A stretch of DNA of 6,367 bases from JANWLD01 sp036276695 (GCA_036276695.1 DASUOI010000010.1:1-6367), one strand, 5' to 3'. Counted from the first letter of the stretch, positions 1 through 5,714 are shown. Notes: generated by a model not told the origin, from the letters alone. Program-made: numbers and translations.

Positions 1-638
1 ATTCCGCCTTGCAGCTTCTCGGAGGCAGCAGCGACTTTTTCTCTCCTATAGGATACTTAAATAGCCAGGTGTTTTTTCTAACTTTGCCGATTCTACTCGG
101 GATATTAGCTATAAGCTTAGGTAGTAACCTGATTGCCAAAGAAGAGCAGGATAAAACGATAGAAACGCTTTTATCGAGGCCTATATCGCGGACTAAGTTT
201 CTGCTGGCTAAAGCCTTATCCGGGGTATTGATTTTATCTTTCGTGACATTAGTCGGTCTTATAACTACTGTTTTGTCTGCGAAATTTGTGGATTTAGAGG
301 TGTCTGTGGCAAGAATGTCGCTAGTGACTCTGGTGTGCTTCTTGATGGTGCTTTCTTTTGCGGCGGTAGCTTTCATCCTTACGGCTACCGGCAGAGCCAG
401 AGGGGCCAGTATAGGGATAGCCACCACTGTAGCATTCGGCGGGTATATAGTAAGCTCTCTTGCCGGTACGGTCGATTGGCTTAAGGCCCCGGCAAAGTTA
501 TTCCCATTTGAGTATTATCAATCAGAGGCTATTTTAAGAGACACCTATAATTGGGCGAATGCAATATTTTTTGTAGCTTTGGTGATAATCCTTGGAATAT
601 TATCCTGGATTGTCTTTAAAAAGCGCGATTTAGCATAA
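1..638 (+). CDS. ABC-2 type transporter permease, 3' part only
   Basis: This is the C-terminal part of an integral membrane permease of an ABC transporter (ABC-2 family). The frame is open to the left edge (first whole codon at 3-5), so the true start lies outside the window; the TTG at 9 is not taken as a start. About 212 codons remain. Numbering from the TTG, five hydrophobic spans are visible at about 18-40, 68-90, 100-125, 131-155 and 184-203. A typical member has six, so the first is probably upstream. The cytoplasmic loop after the first visible span carries the family hallmark E-E-x-D-K-T-I-E-x-L-L-S-R-P-I-S-R (about 45-61), usually read as the coupling region to the ATPase. The protein ends in a basic tail, FKKRDLA. 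The cognate ATP-binding subunit is probably encoded upstream. The substrate cannot be told; multidrug, polysaccharide or lipid export are all possible. The family call is firm, the function is not. Confidence 0.85.
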   Translation, partial: SALQLLGGSSDFFSPIGYLNSQVFFLTLPILLGILAISLGSNLIAKEEQDKTIETLLSRPISRTKFLLAKALSGVLILSFVTLVGLITTVLSAKFVDLEVSVARMSLVTLVCFLMVLSFAAVAFILTATGRARGASIGIATTVAFGGYIVSSLAGTVDWLKAPAKLFPFEYYQSEAILRDTYNWANAIFFVALVIILGILSWIVFKKRDLA

Positions 639-654
639 AAAACATATATTGCCC

Positions 655-660
655 TATAAT
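655..660 (+). promoter_or_regulatory. -10 box of the LCP gene promoter
   Basis: A perfect TATAAT lies 13 nt before the LCP ATG, in the 35-nt gap after the permease stop. The predicted transcription start is near 667, leaving an untranslated leader of about 7 nt. A -35 element is weak: TTAGCA at 630-635, with a 19-bp spacer, is the best candidate. No TG extension is present. The LCP gene therefore probably has its own promoter rather than depending on the permease transcript. The start site is inferred from spacing only. Confidence 0.6.
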
Positions 661-673
661 ATTATCTAGCAAA

Positions 674-1855
674 ATGCCGCAATTTAAACGAAGCAAAGAA
701 CCCCCGAAGAAATACGATGTGCACAAGAATCTGCCTCAGTCGTATATACCCGAATCCAGGAAACGTGCGCTTGAAGCCTCTAAGCTGGCAGATCAAATAG
801 ACGACAAAAAGCCAAAAAAGCGAAGATGGATTAAGCGGACCATACTGGCAGTCTTTTTTGTTTTGTTCATTCCGTCCGCTATATTCGTCGGGTGGAATGC
901 TCATAATGTCGCCCAAGCCAGCGAAAAGATATTCGGTACTGGCAACCTTACCAGGCTGTTGATACCGACAAAGCTGTCCAGCCAGGACGGAAGAGTCAAT
1001 ATATTGCTTGTGGGTTACTCAAAAGACGACCCCGGACACGCAGGAGCAGAACTGACCGACTCCATCTTGATAATGAGCTTGGATACAGAAAAGAAAACAG
1101 GATATATGCTAAGTGTTCCAAGGGATCTATATATTGAGATACCCGGCTATGGGGCAGCGAAAATCAACGAAGCATACCAAGCCGGAGAACGCTCTGACTT
1201 CAAAGAAAACGGTTATCCGAACGGCGGGGTAGGCTTGCTGGAAAAAACCATCAGCGAAAAATTTGCAATAGAATTTCATTATTATGCCCTTATAAATTAC
1301 GGAACCGTTAAAGACATAGTAAGCGCATTGGACGGTATAAGCGTTAAGATTGACAGCAAAGATCCAAGGGGAATATACGACCCTAACTTTCGTCCCCGCG
1401 AAGGCGGACCTCTCAAACTTAAAAACGGCGTACAGAAAATCAACGCTTCCGAGGCGCTGCGCTTAACGCGGGCGAGAGGAAGCACTTTCGGTTCTTACGG
1501 TTTTGCCCAGTCGGACTTCGACAGGACTAAGAACCAGCAGGCGGTAATCAAAGGAATCAAGGAAGAGCTGACCTGGGGACTGCTGCTGGACCCTCGGAAA
1601 AACCCGACAATCTTTAATGCGTTCGCAGAGAATATAAAAACGGATATCAAGTTGAGCGAAGTAGTTCCGCTCTATAGGCTTTTCAATGACATATCCGTGG
1701 ACAAGCTGCACTCCGCAGGCTTCCGCAGCGATAAGGTCAATCTGCTCCCAAGCTACACTACGCCTACCGGACAGTCAGCGCTAGTGCCTAACGGCGGCGT
1801 TAACAGTTACGATGAAATCAAAAAATACATAGAAGACCTTAACAAAAAGTATTAG
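674..1855 (+). CDS. LytR-CpsA-Psr (LCP) family cell-wall glycopolymer ligase
   Basis: LCP proteins transfer undecaprenyl-pyrophosphate-linked glycopolymers (teichoic acids, capsule or other wall sugars) to peptidoglycan outside the membrane. The 393-residue protein has a cytoplasmic, very basic N-terminal tail (1-54), one transmembrane anchor (about 55-74) and then an extracytoplasmic LCP domain (about 107-295). Visible family motifs are VNILLVG (108-114), LTDSI with D129, SVPRDLY with R150 and D151, KINEAY (163-168), and the distal block LRLTRARG...SDFDRTKNQQ (262-289) with R266, R268, D281, R284 and Q288. These include the acidic and arginine residues expected to bind pyrophosphate and metal. 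The last 100 residues show no obvious LytR_C domain. The ATG at 674 has no Shine-Dalgarno sequence; it sits 13 nt after TATAAT. The gene ends directly against the convergent hom gene. Which polymer it attaches is unknown. The insert DDPGHAGAELTDSI resembles Saccharibacteria-type LCP proteins, from memory. Confidence 0.92.
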   Translation: MPQFKRSKEPPKKYDVHKNLPQSYIPESRKRALEASKLADQIDDKKPKKRRWIKRTILAVFFVLFIPSAIFVGWNAHNVAQASEKIFGTGNLTRLLIPTKLSSQDGRVNILLVGYSKDDPGHAGAELTDSILIMSLDTEKKTGYMLSVPRDLYIEIPGYGAAKINEAYQAGERSDFKENGYPNGGVGLLEKTISEKFAIEFHYYALINYGTVKDIVSALDGISVKIDSKDPRGIYDPNFRPREGGPLKLKNGVQKINASEALRLTRARGSTFGSYGFAQSDFDRTKNQQAVIKGIKEELTWGLLLDPRKNPTIFNAFAENIKTDIKLSEVVPLYRLFNDISVDKLHSAGFRSDKVNLLPSYTTPTGQSALVPNGGVNSYDEIKKYIEDLNKKY

Positions 1856-2893
1856 TTATTTAAGAAATTGCCGCGCGTTATTAACCATAGCTGTAGCGGT
1901 AGGGCCAGGTCCGGCGCCTTCGCCGCTTAGTACAAGTATGCCGTCTGACTCATTATTGCCGCCGGTTATGACGGCGCCGTTCCGGGTACCGGAAAGGTTG
2001 AGATAGCTTAACAGCGGATTATCATGAACCCGCCTGAACCCTCCTAGAACTACTGTTACGCCTGAATTTGTTTTAATCTCTTTTCTTAGCGGAGCGATAA
2101 TGTCATCCTCCGGAATCTCCTGGCTTTTGCGGATGAATGAAAGTATGTATCTTCTATCCTTAGCTTCTCTTATAAGTCTATGCCAAGAACCACTGTCCAG
2201 CGGTGCCTGCTCCAGCTGCCGGGGTAATAGGTAAGAACCGTTTAAAAAAACTGTGTTCCTGAGTGATTGGTTAGCCAGTATAGCCGCTTTTTTTGGAATG
2301 TCGCCGACGAGTTCTCCATTCAATACTTCCAGATGTTCTGTGGCTCCCGGTTCCGCGTAGCCGAGCAATACGGCTTCGTCTATGACTTGCCCCGGAGTCC
2401 GCTGATTGCTGATTCCGTCAAGGATATAATTCAGCGTCCCGTTTATAACTACATGTATCTGGGTTGTCCTGCTGTTAATCTGCCCCGCAGACCAGCCGAG
2501 CATCCCGGTCCTGCCGCCAACCGTAGCGTCTGACCCAAGGAAATCCAACAGCCCTGTGTTTTTAATCTGTCGATAAAACTGCGAAAGGGCGCCTTTTTCG
2601 GCAGTAATCACGGGTATGCCCCTGGAAGCTAACTGCTTTAAGATTTCAAGAGACCGACCGCCCTGATCAGAGGGCAGGGTATTGAATGCAATCTTGACGT
2701 CTTTCATGACATCCGGGATTTGCCAAAAATCAGGCCTGGCATCAACCAAGCTAGCAGCACCGTCGGCTTTAAGACGGTAGACGCCACCACTTCTTATTAC
2801 TAACTTTTTTTGCTTTAGCCCTAATTCTGCTTCGGCGCGTTCGGGTATAGCCCGGCCTACATTGCCAAAACCAATTGATAAGAATTTATTCAT
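1856..2893 (-). CDS. hom: Homoserine dehydrogenase, ACT-less
   Basis: This enzyme reduces L-aspartate 4-semialdehyde to homoserine with NAD(P)H, the first step of the threonine, isoleucine and methionine branch. The protein has 345 residues. It has an N-terminal Rossmann fold with GFGNVG (8-13), the ITAEK motif with K100 (counterpart of the VTANK lysine), SDATVGGRTG (121-130), the signature NGTLNYIL (151-158), and GYAEP with E181 followed by GDIPKKAAILA with D198 and K202 (substrate and catalytic residues). The C-terminal NADP-contact block GEGAGPGPTATA lies at 324-335. It stops there, so the regulatory ACT domain found in 430-residue homologues is absent. The E181 to D198 spacing looks about six residues longer than in yeast. 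The ATG at 2893 is preceded by GAGG (2906..2903) at 9-nt spacing. The gene follows asd on the same strand with a 145-bp leader holding a thr-type attenuator. It is the last gene of its transcript, because the LCP gene converges on it without a gap. Confidence 0.93.
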   Translation of the reverse strand: MNKFLSIGFGNVGRAIPERAEAELGLKQKKLVIRSGGVYRLKADGAASLVDARPDFWQIPDVMKDVKIAFNTLPSDQGGRSLEILKQLASRGIPVITAEKGALSQFYRQIKNTGLLDFLGSDATVGGRTGMLGWSAGQINSRTTQIHVVINGTLNYILDGISNQRTPGQVIDEAVLLGYAEPGATEHLEVLNGELVGDIPKKAAILANQSLRNTVFLNGSYLLPRQLEQAPLDSGSWHRLIREAKDRRYILSFIRKSQEIPEDDIIAPLRKEIKTNSGVTVVLGGFRRVHDNPLLSYLNLSGTRNGAVITGGNNESDGILVLSGEGAGPGPTATAMVNNARQFLK

Positions 2894-2902
2894 TTTTTTG
2901 TT

Positions 2903-2906
2903 CCTC
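2903..2906 (-). promoter_or_regulatory. Shine-Dalgarno sequence of hom
   Basis: GAGG on the minus strand (context ACGAGGAAC) lies 9 nt before the hom ATG at 2893, separated by an A-rich spacer. It lies downstream of the terminator U-tract, so only read-through transcripts carry it. Its presence contrasts with the SD-less promoter-proximal starts of this window and supports the ATG at 2893 as the true hom start. Confidence 0.7.
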
Positions 2907-2914
2907 GTTAAATT

Positions 2915-2938
2915 AAAAAATCCGCTCTTTTGAGCGGA
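2915..2938 (-). terminator. Intrinsic terminator of the hom attenuator
   Basis: Read on the minus strand, a 7-bp perfect stem TCCGCTC (2938..2932) / GAGCGGA (2927..2921) closes an AAAA loop (2931..2928) and is followed at once by TTTTTT (2920..2915), then AATT. This is a classic rho-independent terminator. It is one-directional: the plus-strand reading has no U-tract. It sits between the leader-peptide stop and the hom ribosome-binding site, 22 nt before the hom start, so it controls entry into hom rather than simply ending asd. Its 5' arm can instead pair with the leader at 2975..2970. Confidence 0.9.
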
Positions 2939-2975
2939 AGTTCAAGTTTATAAAATTATGACAAACTAACCGCTC
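2932..2975 (-). promoter_or_regulatory. Antiterminator hairpin of the hom attenuator
   Basis: GAGCGG at 2975..2970, inside the last codons of the leader peptide, is an exact copy of the terminator's 3' arm and can pair all six bases with CCGCTC at 2937..2932, the terminator's 5' arm. Beyond a small internal loop (UU at 2969-2968 against U2938) the helix can extend with AGUUUG (2967..2962) against UGAACU (2944..2939): four Watson-Crick and two G-U pairs. The 2:3 helix therefore has up to 12 pairs against 7 in the terminator, and the two are mutually exclusive. An upstream UAACC (3003..2999) can pair with GGUUA (2971..2967), a possible weak 1:2 protector. Pairings were read by eye; no folding energy was computed. 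Confidence 0.82.
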
Positions 2976-3022
2976 GGCGTCGGGTGAGTTGTCGTAATGG
3001 TTATAAATTTCAAAATTTCCAT
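2966..3022 (-). CDS. Thr/Ile-rich attenuator leader peptide (thrL-like)
   Basis: An 18-codon frame starts at ATG 3022..3020 and ends at TAG 2968..2966, encoding MEILKFITITTTHPTPSG. It holds five Thr codons (8, 10, 11, 12, 15), three Ile codons (3, 7, 9) and one Leu codon. The ITITTT core matches the style of the enterobacterial thrL peptide, whose operon answers to threonine and isoleucine. It begins 16 nt after the asd stop and about 10 nt after a TGnTATCAT promoter, with no Shine-Dalgarno sequence, so it is probably read from a near-leaderless mRNA with about a 4-nt leader. Inferred mechanism: a ribosome stalled at Thr codons 10-12 leaves GAGCGG (codons 16-18) free to form the antiterminator, while a ribosome reaching the stop covers it and lets the terminator form. 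The peptide itself need have no function. Too short for homology proof, but the linkage with hom and the matched hairpins make it convincing. Confidence 0.87.
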   Translation of the reverse strand: MEILKFITITTTHPTPSG

Positions 3023-3032
3023 AACTGATTAA

Positions 3033-3041
3033 ATGATATCA
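3033..3041 (-). promoter_or_regulatory. Extended -10 promoter of the hom leader
   Basis: On the minus strand TGA (3041..3039) plus TATCAT (3038..3033) forms an extended -10 element, TGnTANNNT. The TGA is also the stop codon of asd. A -35-like TTAATA lies at 3062..3057 with an 18-bp spacer (four of six matches). The expected transcription start is A3026, 4 nt before the leader-peptide ATG. This would give hom a transcript independent of asd. Confidence 0.6.
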
Positions 3042-4157
3042 CATCCTATTCGTCACTATTAAAAGCGCCCGCCTTAACGGCTCGGCAGCGCCCCAAAGAA
3101 GCTGGTCGCCAACAACAAATGCATTCAGATACTCCGGGCCGTTATTGAGTTTGCGAAGCCGACCGACGGCAATTTTCAGCGTCCCGCTTACGGCTACGGG
3201 AGTTAGTCTCTTCAAAGTATCTTCTTTGTTGTTTAAAACAAGATCAACCCATTTGTTATCGTTTTTAATAATTTGTTCGATTTCTTCAAGCGGCAAGTCT
3301 TTCTTAAGCTTGATGGTTACTGCCTGCGCATGGGAGCGCATTGAGCCTACGCGCACGCAAGTTCCGTCTACTACGGTGTTTTTTGTTCCGAGAATCTTAT
3401 TGGTCTCTATCTGAGCTTTCCATTCTTCACGAGTCCTGCCGTCTTCTACCGGGCTATCTATCCAAGGCAAGACACTGCCAGCTATCGCGGTAGAAAAAAT
3501 CTCTTTGGGCAAGCTATCCGAACGCAGATAATCTGAAAACTTTTTATCCAGTTCCAACAAGTTTGCCGAAGCTTTGCCGCCGGCATCTGCAGTTTGAGCA
3601 GTCAACCCCTTCATCTGGCTTAATAGCTCTTCAACGGCTTTAGCTCCAGCTCCGGAAACAGCTTGGTAAGTAGCGGGGTTAGCCCACTCTACCAGATCTT
3701 CGCGGAATAAGCCGCCAAGTCCCATTAGCATAGTAGAGACCGTGCAATTCGCGCCGATTAAATCTTTTTTGCCCGCCTTGATAGCCGAATCTATAACTTG
3801 CCGGTTGATCGGGTCAAGGATTAGCACGGAGTCGTCTTCGTATCGCAGATTGCTGGCTGAATCAATCCAGAAGCCCTTCCAGCCATTTTTTCGAAGGCTG
3901 GGATGAACTTTACCGGTGTATTCGCTGCCTTGGGTAGTTATGATTACATCTTGGCGGGCAAGAGTATCTAAATCGTTTGCGTCGCCAAGCAACACCTCGG
4001 TTCCATTTATTTTAGGACCTTTGCTGCCAGCTTGCGAGGTAGAAAGGACGGTAAAATCAATATCGTCAAAATCGCCCTCGGTTGTCATGCGTTCGAACAG
4101 AACAGACCCGACCATTCCGCGCTGGCCTATTATGCCGACTTTTGGTTTGGAACTCAT
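3039..4157 (-). CDS. asd: Aspartate-semialdehyde dehydrogenase
   Basis: Asd reduces L-4-aspartyl phosphate to aspartate 4-semialdehyde with NADPH, the last common step before the lysine and threonine/methionine branches split. From the ATG at 4157 the protein has 372 residues, close to the 367 of E. coli Asd, which it resembles along its full length (enterobacterial-type Asd). Visible are the nucleotide-binding start VGIIGQRGMVGSVL (7-20), STSQAG (39-44), the catalytic cysteine C138 in GANCTVS, the block REEWKAQIETNKIL (243-256), RVGSMRSHAQA with the acid/base histidine H276, and the C-terminal VGDQLLWGAAEPLRR (349-363). A longer frame to ATG 4193 adds 12 residues (MYSGYIYCYYLT) without family match and would run across the promoter, so 4157 is preferred. 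There is no Shine-Dalgarno sequence; TGTTATTAT ends 6 nt before the ATG, implying a leaderless mRNA. It is divergent from lysC and upstream of the hom leader on the same strand. Confidence 0.95.
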   Translation of the reverse strand: MSSKPKVGIIGQRGMVGSVLFERMTTEGDFDDIDFTVLSTSQAGSKGPKINGTEVLLGDANDLDTLARQDVIITTQGSEYTGKVHPSLRKNGWKGFWIDSASNLRYEDDSVLILDPINRQVIDSAIKAGKKDLIGANCTVSTMLMGLGGLFREDLVEWANPATYQAVSGAGAKAVEELLSQMKGLTAQTADAGGKASANLLELDKKFSDYLRSDSLPKEIFSTAIAGSVLPWIDSPVEDGRTREEWKAQIETNKILGTKNTVVDGTCVRVGSMRSHAQAVTIKLKKDLPLEEIEQIIKNDNKWVDLVLNNKEDTLKRLTPVAVSGTLKIAVGRLRKLNNGPEYLNAFVVGDQLLWGAAEPLRRALLIVTNRM

Positions 4158-4163
4158 CGTTAA

Positions 4164-4192
4164 ATAATAACAATATATATAACCGCTGTACA
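4164..4192 (-). promoter_or_regulatory. asd promoter (extended -10)
   Basis: On the minus strand TGT (4172..4170) plus TATTAT (4169..4164) makes an extended -10. TGTACA (4192..4187) is a -35 candidate (four of six matches) at 17-bp spacing. Counting seven bases from the hexamer puts the transcription start on the A of the asd ATG at 4157, i.e. a fully leaderless mRNA. The predicted start is by spacing only. Confidence 0.6.
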
Positions 4193-4194
4193 TC

Positions 4195-4203
4195 TGTTAC
4201 AAT
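4195..4203 (+). promoter_or_regulatory. lysC promoter (extended -10)
   Basis: TGT plus TACAAT (4198-4203) is an extended -10 placed 8 nt before the lysC ATG. No -35 element is recognisable, as expected of extended -10 promoters. The predicted transcription start is about 4210, leaving a leader of about 2 nt. It shares the 54-bp divergent spacer with the asd promoter, so the two -35 zones overlap and the promoters could influence each other. Confidence 0.6.
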
Positions 4204-4211
4204 AAAATAAT

Positions 4212-5714
4212 ATGGACAGGAAGCCACAGCCGGACCGGCATAAAGACCTGAGGGTCGTTAAATTCGGCGGAACGTCATTAGCCAGCGCTGAAGCAATCAA
4301 ACAATCTGCCGCTGTAGCTATAAAAAATCAAGCCGGCCTGATAGTAGTTTCTGCTACCGCCGGAACGACGAATGAATTATCTGACCTGGTAGAAAAACTG
4401 ACTAAGATACCCTCCGAAAAAGCAGTGAAGCAAGTTGAAGACCTAAGATCTAAGCATCGTAAAATTGCCCGTGAGCTAAAGTTGTCGAGTGCGTCAAAAA
4501 AAGAGCTTGATGGGTTATTTGAGCATCTTAGCAATATCGTCCTTAGCATAGTTGAAGGAGATTACTCTTCGGTCTTAAAGGAACTTTACCCCAATAGGCG
4601 CCATGTCTACAGACAAAGAATAAAAGATTTTCCAAGAAGCTTGGATATAAGTATGCAGGCGGCAAAATCAATAAAACGGTACTCCAAACGCATAAGCGAC
4701 CACATCCTTTCCTACGGAGAATTCATTTCTTCAATACTCATAAATGATGCGTTGGCTAAAGCAGGGGCAGATACCGAAATAGTCGATGCCAGAAAAATTA
4801 TCAAGACCGATGACAACCACCGTTACGCAACCCCTCTTATTGACGAGATAAGTTACTACGCTAGAAAAAATATCCAGCCAAAACTAAAGCAGGGAAAAAC
4901 TATAATCACCCAAGGCTTTATCGGCAAAGCGCCGGACGGAAGCACAACTACTCTTGGCCGAGGCGGCAGCGACTACAGCGCGGCGCTTTTGGCCGAAGCA
5001 GTAGGTGCGGATGAGCTCCAAATTTGGAGCGATGTCGCCGGCGTCGCAACGGCCGATCCTAAGATAGTTAATAATACTAAGAAAATCAGCCACCTGACAT
5101 TTCAGGAGGCAGCTGAGCTTGCAACGGCAGGAGCTAAAATACTTTACCCGAGGACTATAACTCCTTCCAGAAGGTCTAACATCCCGGTACTTGTCGGCAA
5201 TACCTTCAAGCCGGACGAGGCAGGCACAAGGATAGAAAAATCCACCAGCAAGAAACCGCTTATAACAGCTGTGGCGCTTAAGACCAAGCAAAGCCTGGTT
5301 ACCGTTACCAGCGAACGAATGGCGCAAGAATTTGGTTATATGGCAAGGATATTCGAGATATTTTCTAAACATAAACTTAGCATCAATCAAATAAGTACCA
5401 GTGAAATTGCCGTAGCCTTTACTCTTGAAGGTTACATTTCCACGCACGAGAAAATGCTGCAGGAGCTGAAGGAACTGGGGGAAGTCACTATTGAAAACGG
5501 CATGAGCCTGGTTTCGCTCATCGGCAACGACATAAACAACACGCCGGGGCTGGCAGGTAAAATCTTTTCCTGTTTGGAGACCAAAGATAGTAAAATTGCT
5601 ATCAGGATGATCTGCCAAGGTGCGAGCAAGCACAATTTTTGCTTCGTAGTCGAAGGCAAGTACGGGGAAGAATCCACACGCAAACTTCATAAACATTTCA
5701 TAGAGGAAGGTTAG
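4212..5714 (+). CDS. lysC: Aspartokinase (monofunctional)
   Basis: Aspartokinase phosphorylates L-aspartate with ATP, the entry step to lysine, threonine, methionine and diaminopimelate. The 500-residue protein has the kinase motif VVKFGGTSLA (15-24, K17), VVSATAGTTNELSDL (45-59), SYGEFISS (167-174), TLGRGGSDYSAALLA (247-261), WSDVAGVATADP (272-283) and YPRTITPSRRSNIPV (312-326). Two ACT domains follow, at about 361-428 and 432-498, the sites of feedback control in this family. In ACT1 the segment INQISTSEIAVAFTLE (391-406) matches the lysine-site region of E. coli AK III, but an Asp that I recall contacting lysine there is N392, so inhibitor specificity is open. Length exceeds E. coli LysC (449) mainly through about 35-40 extra residues before SYGE (around 117-155), plus a 12-residue N-terminal tail. 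There is no fused homoserine dehydrogenase. The ATG has no Shine-Dalgarno sequence and follows an extended -10 by 8 nt. dapB starts 2 nt after the stop. Confidence 0.95.
   Translation: MDRKPQPDRHKDLRVVKFGGTSLASAEAIKQSAAVAIKNQAGLIVVSATAGTTNELSDLVEKLTKIPSEKAVKQVEDLRSKHRKIARELKLSSASKKELDGLFEHLSNIVLSIVEGDYSSVLKELYPNRRHVYRQRIKDFPRSLDISMQAAKSIKRYSKRISDHILSYGEFISSILINDALAKAGADTEIVDARKIIKTDDNHRYATPLIDEISYYARKNIQPKLKQGKTIITQGFIGKAPDGSTTTLGRGGSDYSAALLAEAVGADELQIWSDVAGVATADPKIVNNTKKISHLTFQEAAELATAGAKILYPRTITPSRRSNIPVLVGNTFKPDEAGTRIEKSTSKKPLITAVALKTKQSLVTVTSERMAQEFGYMARIFEIFSKHKLSINQISTSEIAVAFTLEGYISTHEKMLQELKELGEVTIENGMSLVSLIGNDINNTPGLAGKIFSCLETKDSKIAIRMICQGASKHNFCFVVEGKYGEESTRKLHKHFIEEG
5703..5710 (+). 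promoter_or_regulatory. Shine-Dalgarno sequence of dapB
   Basis: GAGGAAGG in the last codons of lysC lies 6 nt before the TTG at 5717. It is the strongest ribosome-binding site in the window and decides the unusual TTG start. Overlap with the lysC end suggests translational coupling. Confidence 0.8.

Noticed and set aside
2915..2938. The hairpin as a bidirectional terminator or as a plain asd terminator.
   Set aside because: The plus-strand reading has no U-tract. As an asd terminator it would be over 100 nt away and would not explain the leader frame or the second GAGCGG copy.
3006..3019. Direct repeat GAAATTTT/GAAATTT at the start of the leader peptide.
   Set aside because: It is a short AT-rich repeat that simply spells codons 2-6; there is no sign that it is an operator or an element end.
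2894..3038. A tRNA-sensing T-box or a lysine riboswitch in the hom leader.
   Set aside because: The leader is only about 110 nt to the terminator, shows no T-box AGGGUGGNACCGCG-like motif and no complex junction. The Thr-rich coding frame and matched hairpins explain it better.
4158..4193. Longer asd reading frame starting at ATG 4193.
   Set aside because: The 12 added residues (MYSGYIYCYYLT) match nothing in Asd, no Shine-Dalgarno sequence precedes 4193, and the extended -10 TGTTATTAT would fall inside the coding region. The ATG at 4157 starts right where the family begins.
4158..4211. A lysine (L-box) riboswitch before lysC.
   Set aside because: Only 54 bp separate asd and lysC, and the -10 lies 8 nt before the ATG, so there is no room for an aptamer of about 170 nt.
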